From: an uncultured Desulfotignum sp.
GTDB lineage: Bacteria > Desulfobacterota > Desulfobacteria > Desulfobacterales > Desulfobacteraceae
DNA: 7,605 bases
Assembly: GCA_937951975.1 (NCBI GenBank)
Contig: CALGAJ010000050.1
Span: 1-7,605 of the forward strand
Reading direction: 5' to 3'
A program made the translations under genes and the position numbers. Each line of letters opens with the position of its first letter. Position 1 is the stretch's first letter. This document shows, piece by piece, positions 5,328 to 7,605 of this stretch. Below the pieces are notes generated by a model. That model had not been told where the DNA came from. It saw only the letters and a program-made list of their open reading frames with translations, and did not search any database.

Positions 5328-6866
5328 ATGAAAGAAACCCGACTGTCCATCACTGAAAAACCGGTTGATACCCTTGACTCTGATCTGGTGGTCTATTTTG
5401 CCACCCAGCGCAAAGAAATGCCCCCTTTATGTGATACCACTGTCACAGCCCTGGTGGAAAACGCCCATGCACTGGGGGATTTCACCGGCAAGGCCGATGA
5501 AAAACTGCTGTACTATCCTCTGGCCGGCACGCAGACCGTTTCCGCCAAAGCCAGACGGATCCTGATCCTGGGACTGGGAATGACGGATTCACGGAAGCCT
5601 GTCCCTGATTTTTTTGAAATTCTTCGCAAGCAGGGCGGCATTATCGCCAAAACCTGTGAAAAGACAAAGGCCGGGACCCTGGCTGTCTGTCTGCCTCAGA
5701 TTTCAGGGGTTTCCATGGAAAAGACCGCTGAAGCGCTGGCGGAAGGAATCCTGCTGGGAGATTACCGGTTTTCCAAATACAAGCAGACCACCCGGAAACA
5801 AACCGATTATCCGGGCATTTCTTCCATCTGGTTTTCCTGTGACAAAGGGGCGCCATCCGCCCGGAAAGGCGCAAAAAAAGCCATAAACGCCGCAGATGCC
5901 GTCTGTCAGGCCAGAGACATGGCCAATGAACCGGGCAACGGATGGACGCCTGAAGCGTTTGCCGATTATGCCGGATCCCTGGCCGATACCCATGGACTGA
6001 CCTGTACCTGTCTGGGAATAAAAGAGATGAAAGAACTGGGCATGGGCGGGATTTTAGGGGTGAACCAGGGATCGACCACCCCGCCCTGCCTGGTGATTCT
6101 GGAGTATGATCCGGGAAAACCATCCGACACCCTGCTGCTGGTGGGCAAGGGACTGACCTTTGACTCCGGGGGCATCAGCATCAAACCGGCTGCGGGCATG
6201 GAGGAGATGAAATATGACATGTGCGGCGGTGCCGCCGTTCTGGCGGCCATGACTGCGGTGGCCGAAGAAAAGCCGGACCTGCGGGTGGTGGCCATGGTAC
6301 CGGCCACGGACAACATGCCCAGCGGATCCGCCTTAAAGCCCGGGGACGTCATCACCCATGTGAACCAGGTGACCTCGGAAGTGGTGAACACGGATGCCGA
6401 AGGCCGGCTGATCCTGGCCGATGCCCTGGCCCACGGCATCAAGACCTTTCAACCCGACTGTGTGGTGGACATCGCCACCTTGACCGGGGCCGTGATCATC
6501 GGCCTGGGCCACCATTATACCGGCATGGTGTCCAACAGCGACGAACTGACCCGGCGCCTGGAAGCGGCCGGACAGGATGCCGGAGAGCCGGTGTGGCGCC
6601 TGCCGTTGAACGAGGATTACATCAAACAAATCGAATCCAAGGTGGCGGATATCAAAAACACCGGGGGCAAAGCCGGAGGCACCATCACGGCAGCCGCATA
6701 CCTGTCCAAATTTGTGGGAGACACCCCCTGGGCCCACCTGGACATCGCGGGCACGGCCTGGGATTTCACTGAAAAATCCTATATTCCCAAAGGTCCTTCC
6801 GGCACCGGGGTCCGGACCTTTATCCAGTTGATCCGGTCCTGGAAAAAATGGACGCCCGACGGATGA
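5328..6866 (+). CDS. pepA: Leucyl aminopeptidase, peptidase family M17
   Basis: The protein has 512 residues, the usual length of the family. It is a cytosolic, hexameric dizinc (or manganese) exopeptidase that removes N-terminal residues, preferring leucine, from peptides; E. coli PepA also acts as a DNA-binding accessory factor. The N-terminal domain (about 1-165) is the variable macro-like domain. The catalytic domain holds VGKGLTFDSGG (272-282), YDMCGGAAV and the signature NTDAEGRL (354-361). Predicted metal ligands are K274, D279, D297, D356 and E358, with K286 and R360 as catalytic residues. All are intact and keep the relative spacing of the E. coli enzyme. VDIATLTGA and GGTITAAAYLSKFV are further family blocks. 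The start at 5328 is chosen because GGAG precedes it at six bases. A strong extended -10 promoter lies upstream. The stop overlaps the ATG of the MoxR gene (ATGA at 6863-6866), so the two genes are probably co-transcribed and translationally coupled. Confidence 0.95.
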   Translation: MKETRLSITEKPVDTLDSDLVVYFATQRKEMPPLCDTTVTALVENAHALGDFTGKADEKLLYYPLAGTQTVSAKARRILILGLGMTDSRKPVPDFFEILRKQGGIIAKTCEKTKAGTLAVCLPQISGVSMEKTAEALAEGILLGDYRFSKYKQTTRKQTDYPGISSIWFSCDKGAPSARKGAKKAINAADAVCQARDMANEPGNGWTPEAFADYAGSLADTHGLTCTCLGIKEMKELGMGGILGVNQGSTTPPCLVILEYDPGKPSDTLLLVGKGLTFDSGGISIKPAAGMEEMKYDMCGGAAVLAAMTAVAEEKPDLRVVAMVPATDNMPSGSALKPGDVITHVNQVTSEVVNTDAEGRLILADALAHGIKTFQPDCVVDIATLTGAVIIGLGHHYTGMVSNSDELTRRLEAAGQDAGEPVWRLPLNEDYIKQIESKVADIKNTGGKAGGTITAAAYLSKFVGDTPWAHLDIAGTAWDFTEKSYIPKGPSGTGVRTFIQLIRSWKKWTPDG

Positions 6867-7605
6867 AACAGCACACAGACCGCTTGATGATTCCGGAATT
6901 TGAAAAAATCGTCCGCCAGGTGGGCTCGGTGGTGCTGGGCAAAGAACCCCAGATCCGCCTGGCCCTGACCTGTCTTTTTGCCAAAGGTCATCTGCTCATC
7001 GAAGATCTGCCCGGCATCGGTAAAAACCACACTGGCGAAAGTGCTGGCCCGGTGTATGGGACTGAAATTTCAGCGCATGCAGTTCACTTCTGACCTGTTG
7101 CCCGGGGATATTCTGGGTATGTCGGTCTTTGATTCGCATACGGCCACGTTCACCTTTCATCCCGGTCCCATTTTCACCCAGGTGTTTTTAGCCGATGAGA
7201 TCAACCGGGCCACGCCCAAAAGCCAGAGCGCTCTGCTGGAAGCCATGGAAGAAGAACAGGTGACCATTGAAGGGGAAACCCGGTCCCTGGAAGCCCCGTT
7301 TTTTGTCATCGCCACCCAGAACCCCATGGAACAGGCCGGCACCTTTGCCCTGCCCGAATCCCAGATGGACCGGTTTCTCATGCGCATCCACTTGGGGTAT
7401 CCGGACCGGGCCGCGGAAAAACAGATATTGAAAGGCGTTGGCGCGGAACCGGCCATGACCGGTCTTGTGCCGTTTCTGGATGCCGCCCGGATTCTGGCCA
7501 TCCAGAACGCCGTGGACCAGGTCCATGTGTCGGACGCGTTCCTGACCTATCTCCAGGATATCCTGGCCTTCACCCGGACCTCCGGGGAATTCCAGGTGGG
7601 GCTGT
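6863..7605 (+). pseudogene. MoxR-family AAA+ ATPase, frameshifted at Walker A and cut by the right edge
   Basis: The first frame starts at ATG 6863 (alternative ATG 6848, inside pepA) and reads IPEFEKIVRQVGSVVLGKEPQIRLAL, then GHLLIEDLPGIGK. After that it loses similarity and stops at TGA 7091-7093. From 7026, in the next frame, the sequence resumes as TTLAKVLARCMGLKFQRMQF and stays open to the edge. Removing one A from the A5 run at 7022-7026 restores the Walker A motif PGIGKTTLAK. The second part has SDLLPGDILGMSVF, Walker B VFLADEINRA, sensor 1 FFVIATQNP and the MoxR block FALPESQMDRFLMRI. MoxR proteins are ATP-driven chaperones that help mature or insert metal cofactors into partner proteins, usually with DUF58/VWA proteins encoded next door. 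As written, neither fragment could be active. A sequencing or assembly error in the homopolymer is the simplest explanation; a true mutation is possible. Confidence 0.82.

Noticed and set aside
7019..7030. Programmed ribosomal frameshift in the MoxR gene
   Set aside because: The change needed is +1, the A5 run is short for transcript slippage, and no stop-codon-based +1 signal or stimulatory structure is visible. MoxR genes are not known to use recoding. An error or mutation is simpler.
1..7605. Mobile element, phage, toxin-antitoxin, CRISPR or defence island
   Set aside because: No transposase, integrase, terminal repeats, repeat-spacer pattern, tRNA target or paired small genes were seen. 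Codon style is even across the window.

Overview
The window reads as ordinary chromosomal DNA from an anaerobic Desulfobacterota-type bacterium. A Desulfobacteraceae-like organism such as Desulfotignum or Desulfobacter is the best guess. That guess rests on moderately GC-rich coding style, a corrinoid-activation type ASKHA protein, a SYLF-domain lipoprotein-like secretory protein and a stand-alone CBS-pair protein. It is inference from style and gene content; no marker gene settles it. I see no rRNA, tRNA, CRISPR array, insertion sequence, integrase or phage gene.

Layout. (1) Positions 3-485 hold the C-terminal end of an ASKHA/RamA-like reductive activator of corrinoid proteins, cut by the left edge. 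(2) Positions 561-1139 encode a secreted SYLF/Ysc84-domain protein with a strong ribosome binding site, followed by a modest hairpin terminator candidate. (3) Positions 1211-4516 are a three-gene plus-strand cluster: a membrane-anchored PLD-superfamily cardiolipin synthase, a soluble endonuclease/exonuclease/phosphatase (EEP) family protein, and a second, diverged EEP protein with three N-terminal membrane helices. A cardiolipin synthase beside an EEP gene resembles the E. coli clsB-ybhP neighbourhood and suggests a phospholipid/envelope module. (4) Positions 4586-5137, on the minus strand, encode a small protein of two CBS domains, convergent with the EEP cluster. (5) Positions 5138-5327 are a divergent intergenic region with a good sigma70-type promoter for the plus strand, a plausible one for the minus strand, a perfect 14-bp palindrome midway between them, and an inverted repeat at the predicted transcription start. 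(6) Positions 5328-6866 encode a complete M17 leucyl aminopeptidase (PepA). (7) From 6863 to the right edge is a MoxR-family AAA+ ATPase overlapping pepA by ATGA. Its reading frame is broken by one extra A in an A5 run exactly at the Walker A lysine.

How the genes may work together. The SYLF protein, cardiolipin synthase and two EEP proteins could all act on envelope lipids, but this is a contextual hypothesis. PepA and the MoxR gene are probably co-transcribed. MoxR genes are usually followed by DUF58/VWA partners, which would lie beyond the window.

The most notable observations are the Walker A frameshift (sequencing error versus real lesion), the lipid-related cluster with two unlike EEP paralogues, and the palindrome in the divergent promoter region. 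I found nothing that amounts to a convincing new defence or mobile system.
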